From Limonium bicolor (Eukaryota > Streptophyta > Magnoliopsida > Caryophyllales > Plumbaginaceae): a DNA stretch of 64,000 nt. A program made the translations under genes and the position numbers. The DNA lies in the NCBI GenBank assembly GCA_023374045.1, contig CM041776.1, positions 315,816,722 to 315,880,721 on the forward strand. Direction: 5' to 3'. The notes below the pieces were generated by a model. It saw only the letters and a list, made by a program, of their open reading frames with translations. It did no database searches and was not told where the DNA came from. Shown here in pieces: positions 48,156 to 60,235 of the stretch; positions within the stretch are counted from its first letter, which is position 1, and every line of letters starts with the position of its first letter.

Positions 48156-50141
48156 CTAGTTCAGTATTCGTCGCTTCCACCCCACAAGCTGCTTAAGAAA
48201 TGTTTTGACTTCATCTGGATCTTGCAAAGTGTAAGAAGCGTTCGTCTCCTTTGCAACCTTGGAGACAAGAATCCCCAATCCTTGATACTTGTTTCTACTT
48301 CTCAGCACCTTGAATGCATCCTCATCGCTTCGATCATCACCAATGTAAATGGGTAAAACATCATTGTCATGAGAATCAGCGGCGTACCCAAGTGATTCTA
48401 GTAAGAACTCGACGGCTTTGCCTTTGTCCCATTTGATTGTCGGTCTGATTCCCAGCACCTGCATTTTTTTTTTACCATTAGGAGAGTAAAAGAAAGAAAG
48501 TTGAGAATTAGGAATTGGAAGTACCAATGTAATAGCAAAGTACATAAAGAAAAAGAAAAGCAGCTTTTGTCTTATATTGCTTTATGATTATTCACCTTTC
48601 TTCCTTGTGATAGTTTGAGGTTTGGATAGTCTGATACCACTTGTCTCACTTTCTCCGCTAATTCATCCCATCTCTGTATGATTTTAATAAGAAACAAAAA
48701 CCCAGAATAAATCAAGGGTATACTTGTAATGTACTTAACATCATTCCAAACTAGGCCTCATTCTTCTACATTGCTGATAATCTATTTGATGTCAGTTGTC
48801 AGCTGAAAATTAGAAAAAATAGAGGAGAAAATAGTTGATATGACAATTGATGTATGTGACATACAGAGACTAGCTGATCAAATAAACCGGTGCAAAAGAA
48901 TGGGGCCTAAATCATTATATAACTTAATTACCTCTTCATCTACCCTTCGAAAATGTACAGAAGCACAGAACTTGTTGTTCTCAACAAAGGCACCTGGTAT
49001 GCATTTAGTCTTCTCCATCAATGTGTTGTACACTTGTTCAATCATGGGTAGGAATTCAGTTGCAGGTCGGCATATAGTGGACTCATTGTTACCCTGAAAT
49101 AATTAATCACACCCGGCCAGATCAGGATTCTCATTCTGAAATGAACCCAATGTTTTATGATTGATCAATGTCAGAATTTCAATTTCATACTTTGTTGTTG
49201 TATACACGAGTCTGCTTTACTGGTCCTTTGATATCCATACCGTGGCTACCAGCATAGTAAAGCTCGGATAACTTTATGAAGCTGTAGACCTGCAGGCAGC
49301 CATTCCCAATCAAATCACACAGCTTTTAGTTAGTGACAAGTACTGTGTGATCTTTACTACTACTAGTATATTGATTGATATTATCATGTGCGTTAGTGGA
49401 GTTATTATGTACCTTATCCATGCATCTTCCTGTTACAATTGCGGTTGGGAAATGTTTGGCTACTTCCCTCACAGCACATCTCATCTAAAGTGTAATAGTA
49501 ACATACTATTTATTAGAAAGGAAATAGGTAACTGAAAACAGCCAGGAATCGAGTTTCTGGAAGAAGAAATCAAACCTCATCAGACATGAATGCTCGATCA
49601 GGATCTTCCACAATCGGTGAGAGTGTACCATCATAGTCAAGAAAGATGACTATCTTCTTCCCCTTTGATTCCTTGGTTATTTGGTCAAACTTCTCGAGAG
49701 CAGATGGGTGACAGACCTAATTAAAAAAGTAGTACATTAATGCATTTATTAGCAATCAGTATACATATAATTAAATATTACACTCGACCCATAAACACCC
49801 AAACCATCTTCAAGAAATGAGAAAATAGAAGAAAATATAAGTACCATTCTGTTGTGGTTATGATTCTCGTCGGATTGTATGCATTTAACACGACCTGTAG
49901 GAGAAGATGAGCGCAGGGAATCAACCCAGTAAACATTTGTTTGTCTATCAAGCTGTTTCAAGAGCTTCCTCCTCCTTGAAGCTGCAACACGGCGGTGGTT
50001 GGAGTCATCATCATCAGAAACCGGAAACAGAACCGGTTTAGGAAGAACAGAGAAGAAATTGGAGATAGCCACTGCTGAGTTGATTACAGCTCTTGATGAC
50101 TTTGATTGATCTGCAACAGCAACTGCATTTTGGTTTGTCAT
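48156..50141 (-). CDS. TPP: Trehalose-6-phosphate phosphatase, seven exons
   Basis: Converts trehalose-6-phosphate to trehalose, controlling a sugar-status signal in plants. Minus-strand exons: 50141-49845, 49716-49576, 49484-49413, 49289-49191, 49093-48932, 48673-48596 and 48458-48156. All introns are GT-AG and every exon is a multiple of three, giving 383 residues and TAG at 48158-48156, a normal TPP length. HAD-type motifs are intact: LDYDGT with nucleophile D126 and acid D128, IVTGR (exon 3), K295 in [12 protein letters not shown], and [13 protein letters not shown] (320-332). The N-terminal ~95 residues form the variable plant extension, with an acidic-then-Arg/Lys-rich stretch (DDDD...SRRRK). 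The start is the first Met of the frame, shortly upstream of conserved-looking sequence. There is no synthase domain. I cannot assign the paralogue. Unlike the other coding regions here it has no frameshift. Confidence 0.96.
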
Positions 50142-50370
50142 GTTAGTTAATTTGTGTTTTTCTTTTCTTGCTTGATCTTCAATTGGATCTCTCTGTTTCA
50201 GTTTTTGAAGAAATCAGAGGGTTGTCAGTTGTTTCCGTGGTGATGGTTTGAAGAAGAAGAACAGCAAGAAGTACAAGTGAGAAGAAGATTGTGAGGAGAA
50301 ATAGAATGAAATCGTGTAGAAGCTTTGAAGAGGAAGTTGAGTTATAAGATTGGAGAAGCAGGTTGGAGTC

Positions 50371-50379
50371 AAATTTATA
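50371..50379 (-). promoter_or_regulatory. Candidate TATA box of the TPP gene
   Basis: TATAAATTT on the minus strand lies about 230 bp upstream of the TPP start codon. The intervening CT-rich leader fits a plant 5' UTR of about 200 nt. Position and composition are the only evidence. Confidence 0.4.
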
Positions 50380-50420
50380 CTCCAGGTTTGGGAAGAATAG
50401 CCGCAAAATGCGCAGCCCAC

Positions 50421-53400
50421 TTACCAGAGCACTTTATTATTACACTCTCTGAACTACTTAATTTACTTTTTTCCTACTCATTTTAAATTTTTTTGTGGGC
50501 TCTTCCTTTTTTATTAATGATTCGAGATCGATCCAGTTTTCTACCCCGCGTAAAAATCCTTATCGAATATATGGATAAAAGTGTGGGCCGTGTGCCGTGT
50601 TGAAATAGAATCTCCTAAAATTTAACTCATGATTCTGTGGAGAAAAAAAAAAAAGAGAAAAGTTTTCAACGTAATTCTGATTCCTTTATTCAATTATTCT
50701 TTGACTATTAAGTCATTCGAATCCTTACGTACTTCACTCTCTATATGTATATGGCCCCTCCCCTACTTCTATATGGGTTAAAACTCACTAGCTAATAAGG
50801 GAAATCTTATTGTTCTTCTAAGTCAGCACAAATATACGCTTTGTGAGTAGATATGAATAAGAGAATCCTAGAACAGTTTGGTGTCCAAATAGTATTCTTC
50901 TTTTTGCACGTGTCCGAATGCAGGGTGTTAGAGTGTAGGGGGTATTTGATTCTAGAAATTGAAGACTAATGTTTATGAGTTTTACGAATTCTTACAAAAC
51001 TATGAACATATTATGCCAGCCTTTGTTTTTATTTATAACAACACTACTACTACTACTACATGCATTACAACTTACTACTAAAAAACAGGTTTTAATTTGT
51101 TGAGGAGCTGGAAACTGATGCATAATAATTAATCAGCACTTGAATCAGACATACAAGTGTCGTGCGAACAATTAATTTAACCTTCGTCATATTTGCATCA
51201 CTCAGTTCATGAATAATACTATAAGTTTACTCACACCCCATGTAAGCTGCCATAATGAATAAGATAAAGAATAAAATGTGGGATCCGGTTGTCTTGTCAG
51301 CTGTCAATTTTAGTTGTCAATTGTCAAATTAAATAAAATAAATGGGAGAAATGTAGTAGTTGAACTACCAAAATCAATAAAAAAAAAATGAAAAAGCCGC
51401 AAGGTTTTGAGTTATCAAACAGAACCAATAACAAAATACACACATTTGTAATTCCTTCTTACCGTCAAATATCTTTATAGTGACCATGTGACAAATACAT
51501 CATAGCAAGCCTATGTTAATTGTATATTGAGAGAATTAAAGTACGTAGAGTAGGAATCGGAAGATATTAAAGCATCTGCAACCGCACAAATGAAAAGAAA
51601 AACTGAAAGAAAGAAAAGATTTAGACAGGTGAAGTGAAGAGCTTAGGAAAGCTGAAAAGAAAAGAATCAAATAACCATTCAAATTAGAACCTAAACTGAC
51701 CACCAAAATCTTCGTGGAATATTAAATGTTCAATATGATGCACGATTTCTCCTGTTAAAAAAAACGATGGATGTTTTGTCGTTTTACAAAACCCTGGGCT
51801 AGGGTACCATTAAAAATTAGGTAAAAAGAAGGACATATGAATATGATCGAGACTTGAAAGTCCGCATGTGATTCGTTTCACAAGCATTTTTTTTTTTTTT
51901 GTATATATTCATTTACAAGTTACAATATATACATACCGGCCTCCTCTCCAATTTAGAACATTGTATTGTATTCAGTTAGTTAGAGTTAGGTAACAGTATA
52001 TTATAAAGACATGTAGAACAGTCAAAAATCATATGAAGTATGAACACACTGGACGTATATATATAATGTGTGCATGTTTCATGCATCTAGATGACGATAG
52101 ATAGTATATATGTCGATCACATATTAACTAGAACAGCAATATTATCATATTATAATGATCAAAAGCTAGTAGAGGTAATGTAATACAGAAGTGAGTCTGA
52201 GAGTCAGTAACTAGGTCCGTACGTATATTCCTTTATTGAGCTCAATCGCGCAAGTCAAACACTGCCGACCGGAGAATAAAAGAGACTTTGATATAAAAAA
52301 AAAAAAAAGAGAGAGGTTGATCTTATTAAAAATTACTTAAAACCATTAAGCAGGTAGGTTGGTGCGTTGGAGGATGTGAAATAAAGCATCTTTCTAAACG
52401 ACTACTGACCACATCAAATTAAACTAGCCTTAATTAGCAAGTATTCATTTCAACATTTGCAGTCAAACATCCATAGCCTTGTAACCATTCACACGGAATC
52501 ATCATGATTGATTAATGAAGGTTGGTAATTAATAACTCACTGACAGGTGTTTGATGTATCATAACTAATGAGAGTTTAAGTGTAGTAACCTATAAGTGAT
52601 ACTAATATAAGTCTTCTATCAAGAAAAAGTTCAATTTAATTCTCACTAACTCATAACTAATGTATAGATTTTGAATTCATATTACAACATATTTCAAGTT
52701 TTTTCCATGTCGCAACCACAATATTAGCCATGATTCCACTTATATACTACGTATAAGTAAGTTATTATACATTATTCAATAGTCAATAAATACCAATTAC
52801 TAATTATTACTCATTTTTATTCAAAATATCTGTTGTTTTAGACATGAAAATGATAGATATTTTGAATAGAATGAATTATAAACACTATAATCAACAATTA
52901 TTATATATTAGGCATCATCAACATCTCTTTGTTTAGACACTTTATTTAATACTAATATTCATATAAAAATAATATAATAAACAACACATATATTCTAACA
53001 TGCCACTTTATAGTTCTAACAGATATGTAGAATATAAGAAAGTATTATTTAAAAGAGTTAAAACCCACTCAACAATTGAATAAATACATTTTTTTCAAGT
53101 CTATCCACATTTTTTATACGGACCACATTAAGTAATGAAGATCATGAAGTTATTAGTAACTCTCAACTAATGAGCATCTTATAAAAGTTGATAATTTATT
53201 TGCTACAAAATGTTAAGGTGATTGAATTTGTGGCAATGTTATAGCATATTTAATTATATATTCACAGCATAAATAGGTAGTCCATAAATGGATCTCATGT
53301 AGACCTTACGTTCTTTTCTTCTAAGATAGTGAGACATAAAAAAAAACAATAAAAAATAAGACAAAGAGACCCTAAGACATAGTGGTAGCTACTAGCTTAC

Positions 53401-53859
53401 AATGAGCTACAACAAGACTACTATACAACCCCTTTGATTTGGGGACAAATTATCCTCTTATAATTTTACCCCTCAAAGTTAGGGATACCTCACTCTGGAT
53501 CCTCAAACAATAACTTCGTCATTTTTTATGTTAATCCATGTTTATCTATCTGCTTACCTATATTAATAAGTCACGTCATAAAGTTATGCAACAGATATTA
53601 GATTGTTATTATTTTCACCCATTAAGTCTCTCTCTTTTTAACTTTTATTTCTAACCCTACAAATCAATTAACCCTAAAATATATCTATATTTATCATAGT
53701 GTTGTAAAAAGATGTAATGGTTAATTGATTTTAGGGTTAGAAATAAATTAGGAAATAAAATATTTACAGACGGTCTATTGCACATTAAATATATAACATA
53801 AAAATATTAATATACATAAACAGACAGGTATACATGGATCAATATCAAAAATAAAAGAA
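50421..53859. other. TPP upstream region and spacer, no gene
   Basis: AT-rich, with no ORF carrying recognisable motifs. The part near 50.4-51 kb may contain TPP regulatory sites, but I cannot identify any. A GCATCTGCAACCGCA start near 51570 resembles the head of some plant MITEs, but no matching end is seen. Confidence 0.5.
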
Positions 53860-54401
53860 GGAAAAATTACATCCCATACCCATGACGTTTGGTGAAATTA
53901 CACATCCCACCCACGAGGTTTCAAAATTACTTTGCTCACCCATGTGGTTTCCTTTATTTTACATCTGGCAACTTTTTTAATATTTGATCAACTTGAACGA
54001 AGCTTAAATGTTGTCCAAAATTGATAAAACTTTACATGGATGATGCTAAGGTGTTATATTTTTGTCCAATGCCAAATCCAATATTTTTTAAGGTCCTATA
54101 TGACCTGTGGGACCCAATGAAAACACGTTCACATGTCACATGCTTCATTGGGTCACACGGATCACATATGAGCTGAAAAACTTTCAATTTCACGCTAGAC
54201 CAAAATATAACACCTTAGCATCGTCCATGTAAAGTTTCATCAATTTTGGACTACATTTAACCATCTTTTAAGTTGATCAAATATTAGAAAAGTTGCTGGA
54301 TGTAAAAAGCGGAAACCATATGGGTGGACAAAGTAATTTTCGAAACCTCATGGGTGGGATGTGTAATTTCACCAAACGTCATGGGTGGGGATGTAATTTT
54401 C
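53860..54401. mobile_element. Mutator-like foldback MITE, 542 bp
   Basis: Left end GGAAAAATTACATCCC and the reverse complement of the right end AGAAAATTACATCCCC are inverted, and the arms pair over about 200 bp each side. A perfect 10-bp duplication AATAAAAGAA (53850-53859, 54402-54411) supports Mutator-type insertion. The middle arm segment (CAAAATTGAT.AAACTTTACATGGA and GATGCTAA.GTGTTATAT) matches the element at 4377-4725, while the outer arms differ. Noncoding. Confidence 0.88.
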
Positions 54402-54471
54402 TAATAAAAGAATACTGTTGGGATCTGTAGTCACCTACCCCTAACTTGGAGGGAGTTTAAATAGTATTATA

Positions 54472-54708
54472 CTACCTCCATCCCAGTTTGAGTGTCATGT
54501 TTGCTTTTTGGCACGTTTTTCCACTTCAATATTAAATATTTAAGATAAAATAATTTTATAAAATAAATTTTTATAACATATAGTTTTCATATAAGTTTTC
54601 TATTGTAAAACTTAGATTTGTAAAATTATGTTATCTTATATGTTAAATATTGAAATCAAATGACATATCCAAATAGTAAACGAGACAGTCAAAGCGGGAC
54701 CGAGGGAG
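54472..54708. mobile_element. Stowaway-like MITE
   Basis: Ends CTACCTCCATCCCAG and CGGGACCGAGGGAG, flanked by TA (54470-54471, 54709-54710). Shares internal sequence (CATGTTTGCTTTTTGGCACG, TTCCACTTCAATATTAA) with 20561-20797. 237 bp, noncoding. Confidence 0.78.
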
Positions 54709-54818
54709 TATTAACTTATTGTCATGCTTGCTGCAAGAGTAGTAGTGCAAACGAGGCTGGAGAGTACTCCACCATTTTCTTCCAGCTTATATATATGCGA
54801 TGGTGGTTGGCATTGGAC

Positions 54819-55343
54819 TAGAGCTGATCATAATGTGTCCGGCCCGGCAGCCCGGTCCGACCCGGCCCGTAAAAAAGCCCGACGAGCCCGAACCCGATAG
54901 GGCTTCCGGGCGGGCCTGGACATAAAATTAGACCCGAATGAAAAACCGGGCCAGGCCGCGGCACATTTTTTGAGCCCGTGGACAAGCCGGCCCGGCCCGA
55001 TTTTATATTATTTATTATATATTTATAATGTAATATATACATATAATTTTTATATAATATATACAAAAATTCTATATAATATATAAATTTTAAATAAGTT
55101 ATATATATAATATATAAACTATATAAAATATATTAATTTTAAAATTTTTTATTACTTTATATTAAAAAAATAAAAAAATCGGGCCGGCGGGCCGGGCTTC
55201 GGCAAAGTCTGGAAAAACCGGGCCTAGCCCGGCCCGGCCTGCAGCATATAAAAAACCGGGCTTGGTTTTTTAAAATAGGCCCGATGGGCCTAAAAATTTC
55301 CTCTGACCCGGCCCGAACGGCCCGCGCCGAATGATCACCTCTA
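54819..55343. mobile_element. hAT-like foldback with GC-rich palindromic arms
   Basis: Inverted ends TAGAGCTGATCA and TAGAGGTGATCA (reverse complement of the right end), flanked by 8-mers CATTGGAC (54811-54818) and CGTTGGAC (55344-55351), 7 of 8 identical. Arms are full of CCCGGCCCG and GGGCCGGGC repeats around a very AT-rich core (about 55005-55175). The short minus ORF inside is from the repeats. 525 bp, non-autonomous. Confidence 0.8.
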
Positions 55344-55351
55344 CGTTGGAC

Positions 55352-56140
55352 GAAGCGAAGTATCTTAAAAAACGACTGATGACCACATCAAAAGTAGCCT
55401 TAATTAGCAAGTAATCACATTAACATTCTACAGTCAAACCTCACCACGGATCAGCTTTTTAGTAGTAAAATACTACTACTACTGGCTAGTACTACCATAG
55501 TAGAGAGAGGATAGAGTAAGGAACAAGAGCTACTCCTCCGTCTTCAGCGGCCGCGGACCCAATGAATCTCCATGCAGTCAGTCTGCAAGACAAGACAGGT
55601 GTAAGGCATTGAAGTTGTAGTAAACTGGCTGGCCTTCTACAGAGCAGACCGACCGTACATGAGATTGGTCAAATATACTTAAATTAGTTGAAGGAAAAAC
55701 AATTCCCTAATAAAGAATGAGTGATCGAGAAAAAAACACAGAAGAGACCTATAAGTAGGAGCAGCAATAGGCTACTATGAAAATAAGGCATGCTTGTTAC
55801 GTACATCGAAAGACGGTTTTTTTGCAGTGAAAAGAATCAAACTCCTACAACTACTACTGTATTGCAACGTGCCAAATAATCAAACACGCCTTGAAAACAC
55901 GCGAAACTCTCTCTGACTGTCCAACCAAGCTAAAAAGAACTGAAATTGATGGAGTGGCATCCTATCATCGGTCATATCGCACTTGCTCCTAGCCTTTTAT
56001 AATTATGTGCACATATCCCTTGATTTTTATTTCTAGGCTGGCCAATAAAAGTCAAACCAGTGGCTCAAAAACGCCCTCAAAAGGATGCTTTTTGGTTTAC
56101 TAGTACTAGTATTTAATGATATAGAAGTGATTCTCATGGG
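55352..56140. other. Spacer, no gene recognised
   Basis: Sequence between the foldback element and the LINE tail, with no ORF or RNA signature. Confidence 0.55.
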
Positions 56141-56168
56141 TTTCTTTTTTTGAAACAAACTCATGTCA

Positions 56169-59100
56169 TTAAGAAACAAGATTGCGTACAAGGTCCGGAA
56201 GATTGTCCGAACTCCATGTTCCCGTGCATTGCATGCGACGAGCATGGTTAGTCACACAGTGTGCTTTGAAATTAGCATCTCTAGGAATATAAAACCAAGT
56301 AACCTCAGTAAAACCACCTAGATTAGCCAAAACTCTATCTAAGATGTCAGTGGTTGATGTGAGAAGCGAAGTTGTACCCCCTGTGCATAGATATTCAACT
56401 AGTGATTTGCTGTCAGACAGAAGTCGAAAACTTTGAAGTCCAGCATTAGAAGCCGCAGTAAGCGCATGTTCTATTGCTAACGCTTCAGCATCAACTACTA
56501 AATGTGGAGCCCGGGAGGCGATCATGCCAACAGAAGGAAGGCGCTTCGGAGCTTGAATAAGCCATGCAATACCAACCCGACCCAAGGCGTCTACACTCGC
56601 ATCCACACATATTTCTACCATGGATGAGTAATTGTGTCGATGAGAAGCAAGACCCGACATGGTAGTAGGTGACAAAGAAGTGGCAAGATGAAGATAACTA
56701 ACTGCTTGGCACCAACCTTGCCTAATGTCAACCACCTGACCATGATTAATCTGACATCGGGCAAACAAAGTTTCCAAAGATGACACAGCAATAGCTCCAC
56801 ATTGCGCTTGGAGTGATGGAAACAAAAGTCAAAAACCAATCCTGAAACCCCTTGTCAGTTGTGACTGTCTTCGGTGGCTTCGGAATGCCAAACTGCAACC
56901 AAATTTGGTAAACCGATGGGCAGGTGAGTAGCGCATGCAGCATGGTTTCATTGTCCTGGCACAAACGGCAAGAAGTCGTCATATCCACTTTTATCCGATC
57001 CTGAATGACTGTTTTACAAGGCAACATGTTGTTGATCAATTTCCAGCCAAACAACTTAACACGCCCTGGGAGCTGCAAACTCCATATAGCCTTAAAAACT
57101 TTTCCTGTTGATGTCACTTCCGACGTTGTCGGTGCAGCGGCATGGCGAAGGCGTAAGGCAGCATAATATGCGGAAGAGACAGTGAAAGCGCGAGACTTTG
57201 AAAGGCCCCAATACCAGGAATCTTCAGTGAGGGACGGTAATGGCGGAGTTAGAAGTGGAAGTGCACAAACATGTTGAATATCATCCGCATCACACCATTG
57301 GTGTAACAAGGGTAAATTCCATTGATGCTGGGTAGTGATAAGCGTAGCAAAGAGTATTTGTAGATCAATGGTGGAAGTTTCCAAGGGGATAGCTTACCCC
57401 CCGGTTTAGTGGGCAATCAACGATCCGTAAGTTTTGTTCCTGTCCCAGTCACAATTGCCGTCGTGCACCAAAATCTACCAAATCACGAACACTGAGCAAA
57501 GCTTTCCAAACTGGTGTGGCGTGGACTGTGGTTGATGTGAAAGCCAGGAAGAAGAGTGCAGGTATTTTGCATGGTAGAATTGGGATAGCAGAGTATCCGG
57601 CTGTGTGATAATGCGCCATAACTGTTTCGCTAATAGAGCCCGATTGAAGCACTGTAATTCTCGAAAACCCATGCCGCCCTCACATTTCTCCCGACACAAA
57701 GAAGACCACTTAGCCCATCTGAGGGCCGGCGATGCCCCAGTTCCACCCCACCAAAAACTTACAATCATACACTGTATCTTCTTGAGTAACATGTGTGGCA
57801 GGAGAATAATAGACATTGCGTAAGATGGAATTGCTTGCAAAACCGACTTAATCAGTTGCATACGACCTGCCTGGGACACCTGTTTGGACCAGCTTTGAAT
57901 GCGTTTGGATACTCTGTCAATGATATATTGAAAAACTGTAGACTTTTTCTTGCCGATAGTACTTGGGAAGCCAAGATACATACCCAAATCATCAACCTGT
58001 CTAGCGTGAATAACTGAGACAATTGCATGCTTCAGCTGTGGTTGCAGACCTTTAGATAACATAATAGCAGATTTATCCGAGTTGATGCATTGTCCTGATG
58101 CGTCCTTAAATGCACATAAAACATCACAAAGAGCGGCTGCATTTGAAACCGTTGCTTCCCCAAAAATAACACAGTCATCAGCAAAAAGCAAATGTGATAT
58201 TGGAACAGGTAAACTAGGCAAGCCAAACGGCCGATAGAGCCCCACATCTGAAGCTAATTGCAATGATGCTGATAAGGTCTCCATACACAGAATAAACAGA
58301 ATAGGTGACAAAGGATCACCTTGACGTAGACCACGTTGAGGTGCGAAAAACATACCTGGATACCCATTGATTACCACCAAGGTTCGCACTGAAGTAAGAC
58401 ATTTCTGCACCAAATCTATCCAAGTAGCATGAAAACCCATGGCGGAAAGCACATCCAAAACAAAAGACCATTCAATGCGATCAAATGCTTTGGACATGTC
58501 AACTTTATATGCAAAACATCCTTTAGTTTTAGCACGAGACTTGCGCATAGAATGAAGGAGCTCATGAGACAGCATGACTTGGTCTGTTATAGATCGATGT
58601 TGAACAAAAGCTGCCTGATTAGGAGAGATAACTTTGGGCAGGATAGCAGATAACCGATTAGCCAAAACCTTTGAAATAACACGGTAGATAGTATTGCACA
58701 GGGAAATGGGCCTGAAGTCCTTTATCGCTGTAGCCCTGGCTTTTTAGGAATCAAAGCTATATGCGTGTCATTCAAATGCGTTGGCATGGAGCCGCCGTTG
58801 AGGAAATCCAAACATGTATCTAGAAAATCATTACTGATTAGAGGCCAGTAGGTCTGGAGGAAAACTCCGTTTATACCATCGGGTCCTGGAGCTTTGTGCG
58901 GGTTCATTTTTTTATAAGCATGAATTACCTCTACGCGAGTGTAAGGAGCACCCAATCTTGATTTAAGTCCGATGGTACCCGGTCTGCCACACATGCCAAT
59001 AAGTGTGCATTCCTCTGAGGCAGTAGATGTGGTGAATAGAGACTGAAAATAAGATCTTGCCACTTCCTCAATACCAGCCCAGGAAGTTTGTCGCACTTGA

Positions 59101-60235
59101 GTATCTGATGACAAACAACTGATTTCATTTTGCCGTGTTCTCATCCTATGTCTGCGAAAAAAGAAAGCAGTACTACGATCTCCTGAAGCCAACCATTGTT
59201 GTCGAGAACGCTGTTGTAGTCGAATGTCCTCCCGCAGCAGGAGTTCATCCATGGTATGATTTAGTGCATTCCACTTGTCAATGGTATATGCTGTGGGCGG
59301 CTGATCAGCAATGACATCAATATCATGACGAGTTTTGTGAAGTTGTTGTTTCTCAATCCATATTTGTTTCCGTCCCCAACTCTGTAACTTCTGTCCACAT
59401 GATTTAACCTTTTGGCAATAAGATAAGCCTGGTTGCTGCCATATCGTTTGCACCAGCTCCCTACAAAATGGATTACTTGCCCAGCAATTTTCATATTTAA
59501 AAGGCTTCGGCCCTCTCCGAGTAACAGGATACAAAACAAGCTTAATTGGTTTATGATCTGATTGTCCCAACTCAAATGGTAGTTTACTGCAGAAGGGAAA
59601 CGCTGGAGCCAAGTGTCATTGGCCAGAAACCTGTCCAACCTACTGCATGTGTTACGCAAAAATTTGCGCTTGCTTGTGAATGTAAACTTTGAACCTCTGT
59701 ATCCTAAGTCCTGTAGATCACAGGCAAGCAAGCATTTCGAAAAGCAGTCATGTTAGCAACAGAACGAGTACCACGACCCTGTGCTCATGATTATACAGAA
59801 CTTCGTTAAAATCGCCTCCCAAAACCAAGGCCCATTCCATTGAGCACTAAGATACTGAACAAGATTCCATGTTTTCCATTTATGTGCATATTCAGTCCAA
59901 CCGTACAAACCACTGAAACGCCATTGATAGCCCCCACACTCCGTCACAAGAACATCTACGTGATGACTAGAAAAACTAAGTACTTGTACATTCAGGCTTT
60001 GCTTCCAAAATAAAACCACCCCTTCCCGTCGACCTATGCTATCCCCTCCAACCCAGGAGTAGTTACAAAAACTGCGTGCAAAGGGCCGCAACTCAAAAGA
60101 TGACATTTTAGTTTCAGTCAAGAAACAAAAGAGGGTACTTGGTGACGTATCACATTTTGAATCCAGCGAACCGTTGCAGGTGTACCCAAACCTCGACAGT
60201 TGCTACCAGGACCGACATTATGCTTGGCGATACTG
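56169..60235 (-). pseudogene. LINE ORF2 (endonuclease, RT, zf-RVT, RNase H), frameshifted
   Basis: Endonuclease nicks target DNA and RT copies the RNA at the nick. Visible in order: endonuclease start NCRGLGTPATVRWIQN (about 60230-60180); TETKMSSFELRPFA (60118); FTFTSKRKFLRNTCSRLDRF (about 59690-59625); QSDHKPIKLVL (59560); RT HKAPGPDGINGVFLQTYW (about 58900-58845) and HIALIPKK; then in another frame PNQAAFVQHRSITDQ, YKVDMSKAFDRIEW, GLRQGDPLSPILF and the catalytic LLFADDCVIF (about 58190-58160); FWWGG; zf-RVT LPGRVKLFGWKLINNMLPCK...CRLC; and RNase H VEICVDASVDALGRVGIAW...DAEALAIEHAL...LLSDSKSLV, ending at 56169. Most domains are complete but lie in about six frames. Confidence 0.88.
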
